64,000 nucleotides of DNA, taken from Gammaproteobacteria bacterium (GTDB lineage: Bacteria > Pseudomonadota > Gammaproteobacteria > Steroidobacterales > Steroidobacteraceae). Made by a program: the position numbers and the translations under genes. The notes beneath the pieces are model-generated. The model saw only the letters and a program-made list of their open reading frames with translations. It searched no databases and was not told the origin of the DNA. Shown piece by piece: positions 9,320-18,511 of the stretch (its first letter is position 1; each line of letters begins with the position of its first letter). The DNA is taken from NCBI GenBank assembly GCA_003132025.1, contig PKWJ01000009.1, forward strand, positions 631 through 64,630, in the 5' to 3' direction.

Positions 9320-10165
9320 TCACATGGTTCCAGAGTTGCTACCCGTGATGCCCATGGTCCCGGCATTGCTGCCAGTGATTCCCATAGTCCCGGCATTGCT
9401 GCCGGTGATGCCCATGGTCCCGGCGTTGCTGCCGGTGATACCCATGGTCCCGGCATTGCTGCCAGTGATTCCCATAGTCCCGGCATTGCTGCCGGTGATG
9501 CCCATGGTCCCGGCGTTGCTGCCGGTGATGCCCATGGTCCCGGCGTTGCTACCCGTGATGCCCATGGTTCCGGCATTGCTTCCCGTGATTCCAGCGGACC
9601 GCACTCTACTGCCCGTCATGGCTGCGACCCCGGCCATACCGGCACCGGGAATTGCCATTGCGGCTCCTGCAGTTCCAGCACGTGTAGTAGATCCCAGAAC
9701 GAGCCCACCAATTTCCGGCTGGATACCTGCTACGGCGACCATGTCGCCCTTATTGGGCACAGTCGCGCCCTGTTCGGACAGGGCTGCGGTGTAATCAATC
9801 TCACTGTCACCGATAGACAAACGGCCAGAGGTTTCATCGACGCTCGTAACAATGCCGGTCTCGAATACGCGATCGGAACCTGCAACATACGAGCCCAACG
9901 GTTCCGCCCACGCGTAGGCCACTGACCCGTCCGGCATCAGAGACCCATGTATGGCCACCTTGTCTCCCGACTCGAGCCCAGCGGTGTCGTCGATATGATA
10001 GGAACGACCAAGCACCGTGACGCCACTTGCCTCAACTAATTCCACAGGCCCTACTGCCACCACGTCGGCGGCGGCGTTCGATGAATCGGCGTTAGCCGCA
10101 GACACCAGGCCCATTGCTAATAGAGACGACACGCAAAGTCTAATTGTTGTTGAATAGTCAGCCAT
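9320..10165 (-). CDS. DUF5666-like secreted protein with C-terminal decapeptide repeats
   Basis: Signal peptide; ETGIVTSVDETSGRLSIGDSEIDY OB-like repeat region; nine GITGSNAGTM repeats to the stop. Confidence 0.65.
   Translation of the reverse strand: MADYSTTIRLCVSSLLAMGLVSAANADSSNAAADVVAVGPVELVEASGVTVLGRSYHIDDTAGLESGDKVAIHGSLMPDGSVAYAWAEPLGSYVAGSDRVFETGIVTSVDETSGRLSIGDSEIDYTAALSEQGATVPNKGDMVAVAGIQPEIGGLVLGSTTRAGTAGAAMAIPGAGMAGVAAMTGSRVRSAGITGSNAGTMGITGSNAGTMGITGSNAGTMGITGSNAGTMGITGSNAGTMGITGSNAGTMGITGSNAGTMGITGSNAGTMGITGSNSGTM
9323..9592 (-). repeat. Nine tandem 30-bp coding repeats (GITGSNAGTM)
   Basis: Direct count in translation of the minus-strand ORF; last copy GITGSNSGTM abuts the stop. 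Confidence 0.95.
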
Positions 10166-10175
10166 AGTCGTCCCC

Positions 10176-11042
10176 TTAAAGATTCGCCGCAGCGCGGGCG
10201 TCGGTCGCAATTGAAGGCTCGTTTGGCGCGTCATACATGAAAATGTCGACACCAACTCGTTGACCATCCAACGCCTCTAGTTCCGGTCTGCTGGAGGTCA
10301 TCCATGCATCTAAAGTCTCAAGAAATCTGGCGCCGTCGATCGCGAGCCACTCTCTGATGGCTCTCCGACCGTCTTCAGATACTGGAAAATCCGTTTGAAC
10401 GGCGCGCTCGAGGTAGCCAACGGACGACTCCTCGAGAAGGTTATGAGTCAACGTCCCGGCCAATGCTCCCAGCACAGTCCCGATACGTGAAATGCGCTCG
10501 ACGCTTACTCCGGCGGGAATGTACGCACGGTTAGTACAGCGGACGAACTCCTGGTCGTGAACTTCGACACAGCCGGCAGCCAGCAACTGATCCAGTACAG
10601 CATCTGGATCGGATTCAGGTGCAGACGTGTTCACGAGCTCACTGAAAGTGCGATGCCGGCCACTCGGAGTCAGTGACAGATCAACCGCCACACCGTATGG
10701 AGTCGAGAAGCGCGTGTCGGTGTTCCAGGCTGTTAGGACTGCGGCCGGTGTCATCAGAGCGGACGTCTTCAGCTCGCGCCGTCTCGTTGAGGCACTTCGC
10801 TCGTTGAGATGCTTCTCGACCTCGCCGCGCGTTAGTCCCGTCATGAGAGCCAAACGTGAAGCAGTGGTGGGACGACCCTCATCCGTCAGAATTTCGGCGG
10901 TGTCATAGACGAATAGGCGTGCCAGCGTTTGCGATAGATCGTGGTGAGTGACGCCGTAATTGCGAAAAAGCGGCATCAGCGGCCGAAGCAATGCTTCGAT
11001 CGCGTCGATCAACGCTGCTCCCTGTGCGTCCCTGTTGTCCAA
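10176..11042 (-). CDS. DUF6502-like protein
   Basis: LLRPLMPLFRNYGVTHHDLSQTLARLFVYDTAE, RLALMTGLTRGEVEKHL, TPYGVAVDLSL. Confidence 0.65.
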   Translation of the reverse strand: MDNRDAQGAALIDAIEALLRPLMPLFRNYGVTHHDLSQTLARLFVYDTAEILTDEGRPTTASRLALMTGLTRGEVEKHLNERSASTRRRELKTSALMTPAAVLTAWNTDTRFSTPYGVAVDLSLTPSGRHRTFSELVNTSAPESDPDAVLDQLLAAGCVEVHDQEFVRCTNRAYIPAGVSVERISRIGTVLGALAGTLTHNLLEESSVGYLERAVQTDFPVSEDGRRAIREWLAIDGARFLETLDAWMTSSRPELEALDGQRVGVDIFMYDAPNEPSIATDARAAANL

Positions 11043-11098
11043 GCTCTGCCCTGTTCCGGGTCGGTATTTCTTGCCCGTTAAGGTAAATTGCGATGACG

Positions 11099-11170
11099 CT
11101 TATGTCAATTAAAGATATGTTTCATCGTGCCTACGCAACCCTTTGATTGAGAGGGTCTCTTTGACATAAG
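11099..11170. promoter_or_regulatory. 10-bp inverted repeat (CTTATGTCAA ... TTGACATAAG) upstream of DUF6502-like gene; left arm supplies a minus-strand -35
   Basis: Arms 11099-11108 and 11161-11170; minus-strand TTGACA (11108-11103), 17-bp spacer, TACCTT (11085-11080). Confidence 0.5.
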
Positions 11171-12035
11171 GAGGCGATAGTCGGAGACGTAGGTCACATT
11201 TTAGATTTTACGTACGGCAAACGAAGTTGCGTGGAAGCAACAACCTGGCGAATTGCAGCTGTTCCGACTTGGGGCCGTCGCCAAGGCGTGTCGCCGCACT
11301 AAGCGACAGACCATCTAATCCGTAGCGTGTATTAGGAGGCAGACGCCGACAAAGCCTGGACAAGCCACGCTAAATCTACGTCGCTCAATCTTCCACGCGA
11401 CCGTCAATCCAATAAATCTAGATTCAACTGATCCCTTGTCGACATCCCTATCTGCGCACGTGTCTTTAATGGTCCGACCACTCCTTTGTGCGCAGGGCAA
11501 GCTCGCAATTACGCTGCGACGGCTGGGTCCAAGGAACCCTCAATTGCTGTAGCTCACACGCACCACCCTGCATCGACGTTGCCTATACCGCGTTCATCAA
11601 TCGATACACAGGGCGTTTGGCATCAGTTCTACTTCGAGCCGATGTGCCGCTAGTTCTGGCGGTTTTCGTCTGCGTTCCGCACGGGGAAAGTCTAAGCATC
11701 AAAGGGCGAGCAAAAGTCCCATCCGGGCGGCGTCCTTGAAATGCCCTCCGCTGCTCCGACCAGCCAGACCATGGCGGCAGCAACTTCACTGCCACGCGCC
11801 GTTGTCGCGCGGGCACCATCAAGTGGGCCCAGGCTATAAACGACGCCATCACAGTGGTGCCGACAGCTCAGGAAAAGTATTGGCGGCTTAGCGGCTTACG
11901 ACGATAATGACGAATCCGCCCCAGGCGCCGAAGTCGCTCTGTGCGGCGTCGCGGCGGCGGCCGGGTGCCGGCCCGGATCGCTGGCGGTGAGCGCGAAACA
12001 TAGCGAAGCGCTAGTCTTGCGCGCCGAATCACTGT

Positions 12036-13148
12036 TTGGAGCACGTGATGTCTGAAGACAGTGCGAACCTGGTCCACCTGCGGCCGGCAAATTCGCCTAA
12101 CGCATTCGATCTGCGCCGGATTGGCGCGCATCCGGACTACTGGTATCCGCTCGCCTGGTCACATGAGCTGAAGGTTGGCCGTACCCTCGGGCGCCGCTTC
12201 GCCGGCCAGCCCATCGTGCTCTATCGCGGCAACAGCGGGCGGGTGTTCGCGCTCGAGGACCGCTGCGCGCATCGGCAGGTGCCACTGCACCTTGGCGTCG
12301 TGAACGCCGATCAGATCAAATGCCATTACCACGGCTGGACCTATGAGGGCGGCGGCAAGTGCGTGGACGTTCCGTATCTGGGCAAGGAGCGGCTGCCCAA
12401 TGGTGTCAGAGGCTACCCGGCGTGCGAGGTGGACGGCCTGATCTTCGTATTCCCGGGCGATCCGGCACTGGCGGCAAGCCGCCTGCCAACCAGCCTCGGC
12501 TCCTCCCAACGTAAGGACTACAAGACCCGGCAGCTGAATCGCGAGGTGGCCTGCCACTACACCTTCATGCACGAGAATCTGTTCGACATGAACCACCAGT
12601 TCATGCACCGCAAGCAGATGGGATCGATCCGGGCCATGTGCCTCGGGCGCAAGCACGGCGAAGACTGGGCGCAGGTCGAATACAGCTTCAGCCGTTCCGC
12701 CGGCGCTCCTTCCATGGGCGAGAAGGTGATCGTGAACCTGGTGCGCAATCACGAAGGGCGGAAGAAGGACTTCTCCGACCACATGCGTATCCGCACCGAC
12801 TACCCGAGCCAGAATCTGAAGGTATGGATCGGACGCGACATCAAGGAGAGCAATGATCCGGTGCTCGATGTGTGGCTGTGCTACACGCCGCTGGATGCCG
12901 AGCAGCGGACCAACCGCACCTATGGCTATCTGTCGGTGAAGAAACCGCCGGTGCCGGGCCTGATCCACGCGGTGTGGCCGTTCGTAGTCTGGTTCACCGA
13001 GAATATCTTTCGGGAGGACAAGGAGATCGTGGAGTTTGAGCAGCGCGCCTACGACCAACAGGGTGCGGACTGGAACAACGAGGTATTCCCGGCGCTACGT
13101 GACCTGCGGGCGGTACTGGCACGCTGCGGCAAACTCATCGGCAGTTAA
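12036..13148 (+). CDS. Rieske [2Fe-2S] aromatic ring-hydroxylating oxygenase-like protein
   Basis: CAHRQVPLHLGVVNADQIKCHYHGW Rieske motif; HENLFDMNHQFMH mononuclear iron-site-like motif. Confidence 0.85.
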   Translation: MEHVMSEDSANLVHLRPANSPNAFDLRRIGAHPDYWYPLAWSHELKVGRTLGRRFAGQPIVLYRGNSGRVFALEDRCAHRQVPLHLGVVNADQIKCHYHGWTYEGGGKCVDVPYLGKERLPNGVRGYPACEVDGLIFVFPGDPALAASRLPTSLGSSQRKDYKTRQLNREVACHYTFMHENLFDMNHQFMHRKQMGSIRAMCLGRKHGEDWAQVEYSFSRSAGAPSMGEKVIVNLVRNHEGRKKDFSDHMRIRTDYPSQNLKVWIGRDIKESNDPVLDVWLCYTPLDAEQRTNRTYGYLSVKKPPVPGLIHAVWPFVVWFTENIFREDKEIVEFEQRAYDQQGADWNNEVFPALRDLRAVLARCGKLIGS

Positions 13149-13161
13149 GGCACAGCAATCG

Positions 13162-14829
13162 TCAGCCGCCGCCCGGACACTGCTCGACACCGGTTAAGGC
13201 GCCAGCGGCGGGATAGAGCGCCATGAGTTTTCTGAGCACGCCGTTGGTCCAGCCAAACCCGTCCTGCAGCGGGTATTCCCCGCCGGCACCGCCCTGCCCG
13301 GTGTGGATCACGTCGTATTTCTCGACCAGTTTGCCGCTGCGGCGGTAGCCATCATTGACGTTGACGATCCAGCGACACGCCACCGTTGCGGCCAGCGCCA
13401 CCTGGTTGTAGCGGCGTAGTCCAGTGACGGCGATCCACTGCAACGGCGCCCAACCGTTGGGGGCGTCCCACTGCTGGCCGGTATCGAGCGTCGTCGTCGC
13501 GACGCCGCCCGGCTTGAGCAATTGCTGCGCGACGATCCTCGCCACCGACGCCGCCTGCGCGTCGGAAGCCAGTCCGACGAATAACGGATATAAAGTCGCC
13601 GCCGAGCTGCGCCCAACGCGCATCTGCTGCGTCCAGCGGTAGTCGAGAAATGCGCCCGCGGCCGCATCCCACAGGTAACGATCGATGGCGGCGTGGCGTG
13701 CCGCCGCACGGCGCGCAAATTCCCTCACACAGGCCCGATCGGCCGTCCGCTGACAGCCGCTGCGTATTGCATTCTCGAGCCCGAACAGCAGGCTGTTGAG
13801 ATCGATCGGCACGATTTCGGTGGTGTCGATGCTGGCGCGGGTGTGCCCATCGGCAAACCAGCGCGAGCTGAAGTCCCAGCCGCTCTCCGCGGCGGCGCGA
13901 ACGTCGCGGTACAGCTGCGGCGCCGCACGGCCGCTGCTACGGGCCAGTTCCGTGTCTTCCCGATAGGACTCGTCGCGCGGAGTGTCGCGATCGTCCCAGT
14001 AGCGATTGAGAATCGATCCGTCCGGCATCCCGATCACGCGCCGGCGAGCGCCGCCGCGGCGCAGCCCGGCCGCCCCGTCCATCCAGAACGCATACTCGCG
14101 CTTGAGCTGCGGCAGATACTGCGCATAGGCCTGCGCCGGATCCCCCGTCGAGAGCAGTCCGACCATCTCGAAGAAGAACGGCGGTTGCGATCGGCTCAGG
14201 TAGTAGGTGCGCGTGCCGTTGGGAACGTGCCCGTAGGTATCGATCAGGTAGGCGAAATCGCGCACCATGTCCTGAATTAGATCGTGCCGTCCGCTTTGAT
14301 CCAAGCCGAGCATGGTGAAGTACGAATCCCAGTAGTAAATCTCGCGAAATCGCCCGCCCGGGACCACGTAGGGCAGCGGTAACGACAGTAGCGACCCATA
14401 GGCCGGTACGCGAGTCGTGCTGCGAGTCAACGAGTCCCACAAGCCGTCGATATGCGCGCTCACCGACCCCTGCTGCGGCGTTGCTGGCGCCGCGCTGCCC
14501 GACGTGGGCAGCGCGAAGTGCGCCTCGACAAAGTCTCGCAGCGCCAGCGGTGAATCGGGCTGGGATGCGCGGTATTGCGCCAGGATGACGTCAGGCGCAG
14601 CTTCAGGCACCGCGTCCGCAAAATCCTTGCTGTCGGCGTAGATCGCGGCGGATTGCACCGCGACGAACAGTTCCTTGAATAGCGCCTGCGGCGGCTCTGG
14701 ATAGGCACTAAGCGGGGCTGGCGCGGGCTGCGTCGTGGCGATCGGCAGCGACAGTACCAGCAGCACTGCAAACCACGCGCGCGGCGCAGTATGGTTTCCC
14801 CCTGGTGCCCTGAGCCGACTCATTTGCAT
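13162..14829 (-). CDS. treA: Periplasmic alpha,alpha-trehalase (GH37)
   Basis: PGGRFREIYYWDSYFTMLGL and QQWDAPNGWAPLQW GH37 signatures. Confidence 0.9.
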   Translation of the reverse strand: MQMSRLRAPGGNHTAPRAWFAVLLVLSLPIATTQPAPAPLSAYPEPPQALFKELFVAVQSAAIYADSKDFADAVPEAAPDVILAQYRASQPDSPLALRDFVEAHFALPTSGSAAPATPQQGSVSAHIDGLWDSLTRSTTRVPAYGSLLSLPLPYVVPGGRFREIYYWDSYFTMLGLDQSGRHDLIQDMVRDFAYLIDTYGHVPNGTRTYYLSRSQPPFFFEMVGLLSTGDPAQAYAQYLPQLKREYAFWMDGAAGLRRGGARRRVIGMPDGSILNRYWDDRDTPRDESYREDTELARSSGRAAPQLYRDVRAAAESGWDFSSRWFADGHTRASIDTTEIVPIDLNSLLFGLENAIRSGCQRTADRACVREFARRAAARHAAIDRYLWDAAAGAFLDYRWTQQMRVGRSSAATLYPLFVGLASDAQAASVARIVAQQLLKPGGVATTTLDTGQQWDAPNGWAPLQWIAVTGLRRYNQVALAATVACRWIVNVNDGYRRSGKLVEKYDVIHTGQGGAGGEYPLQDGFGWTNGVLRKLMALYPAAGALTGVEQCPGGG

Positions 14830-14880
14830 CGACCGAAGATTTCAGCTGCCGCTGCGCGCCGATGGCCGCCGCAGCGCCGG

Positions 14881-15351
14881 TTATCGTGTGCCGCCGATCT
14901 GCCGGTCGCTCAGCTGCGTTATCACCACGCCGGTAACCACGATCAGCAGTCCCACCGCTCGCATCGACGTTACAGGGCGCAGCGTTGCTCCCGCCAGCGC
15001 GAAATGATCGATCAGCGCGGAGGTCATCAACTGCGCCGCCACGGCGAACAAAATGGCATTGCCGGTGCCAAACCGCGGCGCCAGAAACGTAATACTCAGG
15101 ACGTAGAACCCGACGATGAGGCCGCCCGCATACTGGTACGGGGCAACGCGAGCCAGGGCATGAAGATCGGGCAGGCGCACCATCGATATCAGCGCCAGCA
15201 GCAGCGACGCGGCTAATCCGATCGCAAACAGCACCACCGTCGCCTGTATCTGGCCGCCCACGGTGCGCGCGACGCCAGCGTTCAACAGGGCCATCAGCGG
15301 GATCAGGGCGCCGGCGGCGAAGGCCCAAATGGCATAGGAAACGCTGGACAT
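14881..15351 (-). CDS. DMT-family (YdcZ-like) transporter
   Basis: Multi-helix hydrophobic protein; ALLNAGVARTVGGQIQATVVLFAIGL, PYQYAGGLIVGFYVLSITFLAPRFG. Confidence 0.8.
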   Translation of the reverse strand: MSSVSYAIWAFAAGALIPLMALLNAGVARTVGGQIQATVVLFAIGLAASLLLALISMVRLPDLHALARVAPYQYAGGLIVGFYVLSITFLAPRFGTGNAILFAVAAQLMTSALIDHFALAGATLRPVTSMRAVGLLIVVTGVVITQLSDRQIGGTR

Positions 15352-15384
15352 CCGTCACTCCTTAATTTTTCGGCCGATGGAAAA

Positions 15385-16845
15385 TCAGGCGGGCAGCACG
15401 CGGTTGTCCGCCGCTACCGTGGCATACCAGCGGCCGGAATCCTTGATGGTTCGTTGCTGACCGTGGGCGAAGTCGACGTACACCACACCGAAGCGCTGCG
15501 AGTAGCCCTCGGCCCACTCAAAGTTGTCCATCAGGCTCCAGCAATAGTAGGCGCGCACCGGCGCGCCATCGCGGATGGCGCGTGCCAGTTCGCGCAAGTG
15601 GCTCTGCAGATACGCGACTCTCGGTGCGTCATGGACAGCTCCCCGGGCATCGGGTCCGATGTTGCAGGCAGCGCCATTTTCGGTGATCTCGATCGGAAGG
15701 TTGCCGGTCTCGTAGGCCATGCGCAGCACGATGTCGTGAAATCCTGAAGGATAGATGTCCCAGCCGATGTCGGTCTTGGGTGTAACGCCTGGAGCCTTGG
15801 CCCACTGGCCGCGGGTGTTGAGTCCGGGTATGCCGTTGCCCTGCGGTGCATCGCTCACCAGCCACGGGGAGTAATAATTCAATCCGATGAAGTCCAGCGG
15901 TGCGCGCATGATCTTCTCATCGCCCGCGTGCCAGTCCAGCAGATCCGCCTGCCGATCGGCTGGTAGCACACCCTCGGGATAGTGCCCGCGCAGCGCCGGG
16001 TATACGAACCACAGGTTCTGGAATTTGTGCCAGCGCTCGGCCGCCGCGAGGTCAGCATAGGACGCGGTCGCGGCAAACATCGGCGCCACGTCGAAGGCGC
16101 TGCCGGCCTGCAGCTTCGGGTTGGCCGCTTTCAACACTCGAAACGCGCTGCCCTGGGCGAGGTTCACGGTGTGCGTCGCGCGCAGGAATGCCAGCGGCTC
16201 GGTGCGGCCCGGAGCATGTGTGCCTTGCCAGTAGCCCGCGCTGGTGAAGGTCTTGGGTTCGTTCAAGATGCACCAGTGCCCGATCCGATCGCCCAGCGCC
16301 CTGGCAACGATACCGGCATAGTCGGCAAAGCGCTCCGCGGTGTCGCGATTGGGCCAGCCGCCCGCATCCTCCAGCGGCTGCGGCAAGTCCCAGTGATAGA
16401 GAGTCGCCAGCGGCCGCATGCCCGCTTGCAGCACGGCGTCCGTGAGCCGCTGGTAGTAGTCCAGGCCCTTGGCGTTGGCCGGCCCGCGCCCAACCGGCTG
16501 GATGCGCGGCCAGGCGATCGAGTAGCGATACGACTTCAGGTTGAGCTGTCGCAGCAGTGCGATGTCATCGCCAAAGCGGTGATAGCTGTCGCAGGCGACG
16601 TCGCCGTTGTCGCCGTTCTTGATCTTGCCGGGCGTGTGTGCAAATCGGTCCCACACCGACTCGCCCCGTCCGTCCTGCCGCCAGGCGCCCTCCACCTGAT
16701 AGGCCGCGGTGGCTGCGCCCCAGAGAAAACCCGGTGGAAACGGCTCGCCGGCCCCTGCCCCGTCGGCATCGCCCCCGATGGCCGTACGCGCCGCCACCAG
16801 GCTGGCCAGCGTGGACCGTATGACCTGCCTGCGATCCATGCTCAT
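15385..16845 (-). CDS. GH1 beta-glucosidase
   Basis: FPPGFLWGAATAAYQVEGAW, WCILNEPKTF, PIEITENGAAC. Confidence 0.92.
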   Translation of the reverse strand: MSMDRRQVIRSTLASLVAARTAIGGDADGAGAGEPFPPGFLWGAATAAYQVEGAWRQDGRGESVWDRFAHTPGKIKNGDNGDVACDSYHRFGDDIALLRQLNLKSYRYSIAWPRIQPVGRGPANAKGLDYYQRLTDAVLQAGMRPLATLYHWDLPQPLEDAGGWPNRDTAERFADYAGIVARALGDRIGHWCILNEPKTFTSAGYWQGTHAPGRTEPLAFLRATHTVNLAQGSAFRVLKAANPKLQAGSAFDVAPMFAATASYADLAAAERWHKFQNLWFVYPALRGHYPEGVLPADRQADLLDWHAGDEKIMRAPLDFIGLNYYSPWLVSDAPQGNGIPGLNTRGQWAKAPGVTPKTDIGWDIYPSGFHDIVLRMAYETGNLPIEITENGAACNIGPDARGAVHDAPRVAYLQSHLRELARAIRDGAPVRAYYCWSLMDNFEWAEGYSQRFGVVYVDFAHGQQRTIKDSGRWYATVAADNRVLPA

Positions 16846-17732
16846 TCCTGTACCGCGGTGTAGCCCTGGCGTTGCAGCAGATCGATGACCCCGTCGTGTC
16901 CGATCAGATGCAGCGCGCCGACGATGACCAGGTAGTTATCGTCGGCGCTCAGCAGCTGTGTGATTTTGGGCAGCCACCTGCGATTGCGCTCGGTGGTGAG
17001 CAGGCGATACAGCTCGGGGGATTCATTGGTGCCTTCGCGCAGCAGCTGCTCGAGCTTGGCCGTATCGCCGTGTTGCCAGGCACGCACCACGGCGTCGGTC
17101 TCGCTCTGGACGCTGGCGGAATCCTCCAGCGTCGTACGCAGGAATTCGCGCTGCTGCTCGAGCGACAGGTGCGCAAAGAAGCCGAGCTGCTCGTCGATGG
17201 TCTCCAGGCCGATGATCGGCTTTTGATCTTCCTGCGCCAGCAGTGCGAACTGCTCGTCTACGCCGGCGGCGGAATCGAAGCCGGATTGCGCCAGCTCGAG
17301 CTGCTGCAGCATCAGCGCGGCGAACCAGGGCTGGAAATGGTCCATGACTTCCGGCCCGAGCCCGAGCGGCTGCGTGCGCGCCATAAGCTTGGCGTACAGC
17401 TGCGGACCGATGACACTGGCCAGGGTCTGTCCCTCCGGCAGCGATTCCAGCTCGCCGCTGGAGTCGAGCAGCGAATCGGCGCCGGCACCGTTCAGATCCA
17501 GTTCCATCACCAGGATCTTTGATGCCGCGTAGGCATGCATGGCTTCGGACGGCAGCGCGCTGTCGCCGGCCTTGAGCATGTGCACCGAGCCCAGCAGGTA
17601 GACGGTGTTGTGCTTGCCTTTGACCTCCCACAGGATGTGATGCGCCGGCTCGGCGCGCGCGCCCAGGCAGGCGCCGAACAGTAGCCAGCCCGCGGCAATG
17701 AGTCGGTAGGCCAGGCGGCGCGGCGTCACCAC
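16842..17732 (-). CDS. TraB/GumN family protein
   Basis: ILWEVKGKHNTVYLLGSVHMLKAGD, GALHLIGHDGVIDLLQRQGY. Confidence 0.88.
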   Translation of the reverse strand: MVTPRRLAYRLIAAGWLLFGACLGARAEPAHHILWEVKGKHNTVYLLGSVHMLKAGDSALPSEAMHAYAASKILVMELDLNGAGADSLLDSSGELESLPEGQTLASVIGPQLYAKLMARTQPLGLGPEVMDHFQPWFAALMLQQLELAQSGFDSAAGVDEQFALLAQEDQKPIIGLETIDEQLGFFAHLSLEQQREFLRTTLEDSASVQSETDAVVRAWQHGDTAKLEQLLREGTNESPELYRLLTTERNRRWLPKITQLLSADDNYLVIVGALHLIGHDGVIDLLQRQGYTAVQE

Positions 17733-18274
17733 ATCAGATCGTCTGGAACGCCGAAGGCCTGGTAGGCGTCGTCGCTGTGCCCGGTGTCCGCGGCGCTATC
17801 CTGCGCCACGATCGCGCGCTCGTCGCGTTCACGAATGCGCGCCGCCGTGGCGGCCGGCACCCATTCATATCCGGCGTCGTAGCGCGCGATGGCGATCTCC
17901 CCGCGATGCAGTCGCTCGCGCAGCGACGCGTCAACGGCGATGCGCCGGATCTTGTTGCCGTCGACGAAATTGTAGTATTCGCCGGTGTCGCCCTTCGGCA
18001 GTCGACTCTGCTCGATCAATTGCCGGATCTGTGCCAGGCGTGCTTTGCGCTCGGCCTTGTGCTGCTTGTTTCGGTTGAGCTCCTGGTCGCGGGCCAGCTT
18101 GGCCTGCTGCGCCTGCTGCACGGCGAGCTGCTGCTCGGAAGGCCGTGAGCGCTGCTGTTTTGGTAATTTCTGCCGCTCCTGCTGTTGCTGTTGCTGTTGT
18201 CGCTCCGCCTCCCTGGTTTGCTTCTCATTGACCAGCCCGGCCTGCAGCAGTTGATCGCGTAACGACATGCTCAT
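17726..18274 (-). CDS. DUF2058 (YaiL-like) protein
   Basis: SLRDQLLQAGLVNEKQTREAERQ; YYNFVDGNKIRRIAV. Confidence 0.85.
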   Translation of the reverse strand: MSMSLRDQLLQAGLVNEKQTREAERQQQQQQQERQKLPKQQRSRPSEQQLAVQQAQQAKLARDQELNRNKQHKAERKARLAQIRQLIEQSRLPKGDTGEYYNFVDGNKIRRIAVDASLRERLHRGEIAIARYDAGYEWVPAATAARIRERDERAIVAQDSAADTGHSDDAYQAFGVPDDLMW

Positions 18275-18511
18275 GAACGCTGCCCACCGGAGAGGACCAT
18301 AGTGACGGCATTTTAGCGCGCCCTCCCCGGCGCGACCGGTCTGATAGCGGCCCACTGGCCGTATGCCCCCTTAAACCATTGAATGTTCAGCCCGTCGGTC
18401 CCGCCAACCGCATGGCTCTACGGTGAAAATCAACAGAACTTCACTGTGCAGCCGCCCGCGAAGCTGATAGAAGAGTCGGCTGGCGCGCGCGAGGTCATTC
18501 ATCACAGTCAA

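Noticed and set aside
9323-9592. Array of regularly spaced repeats considered as CRISPR
   Set aside because: Repeats are directly contiguous 30-bp coding units without unique spacers and no cas genes are visible.
11315-11852. Short ORFs between the DUF6502-like and Rieske genes
   Set aside because: No signal, family motif or convincing ribosome-binding context; region treated as non-coding or decayed.
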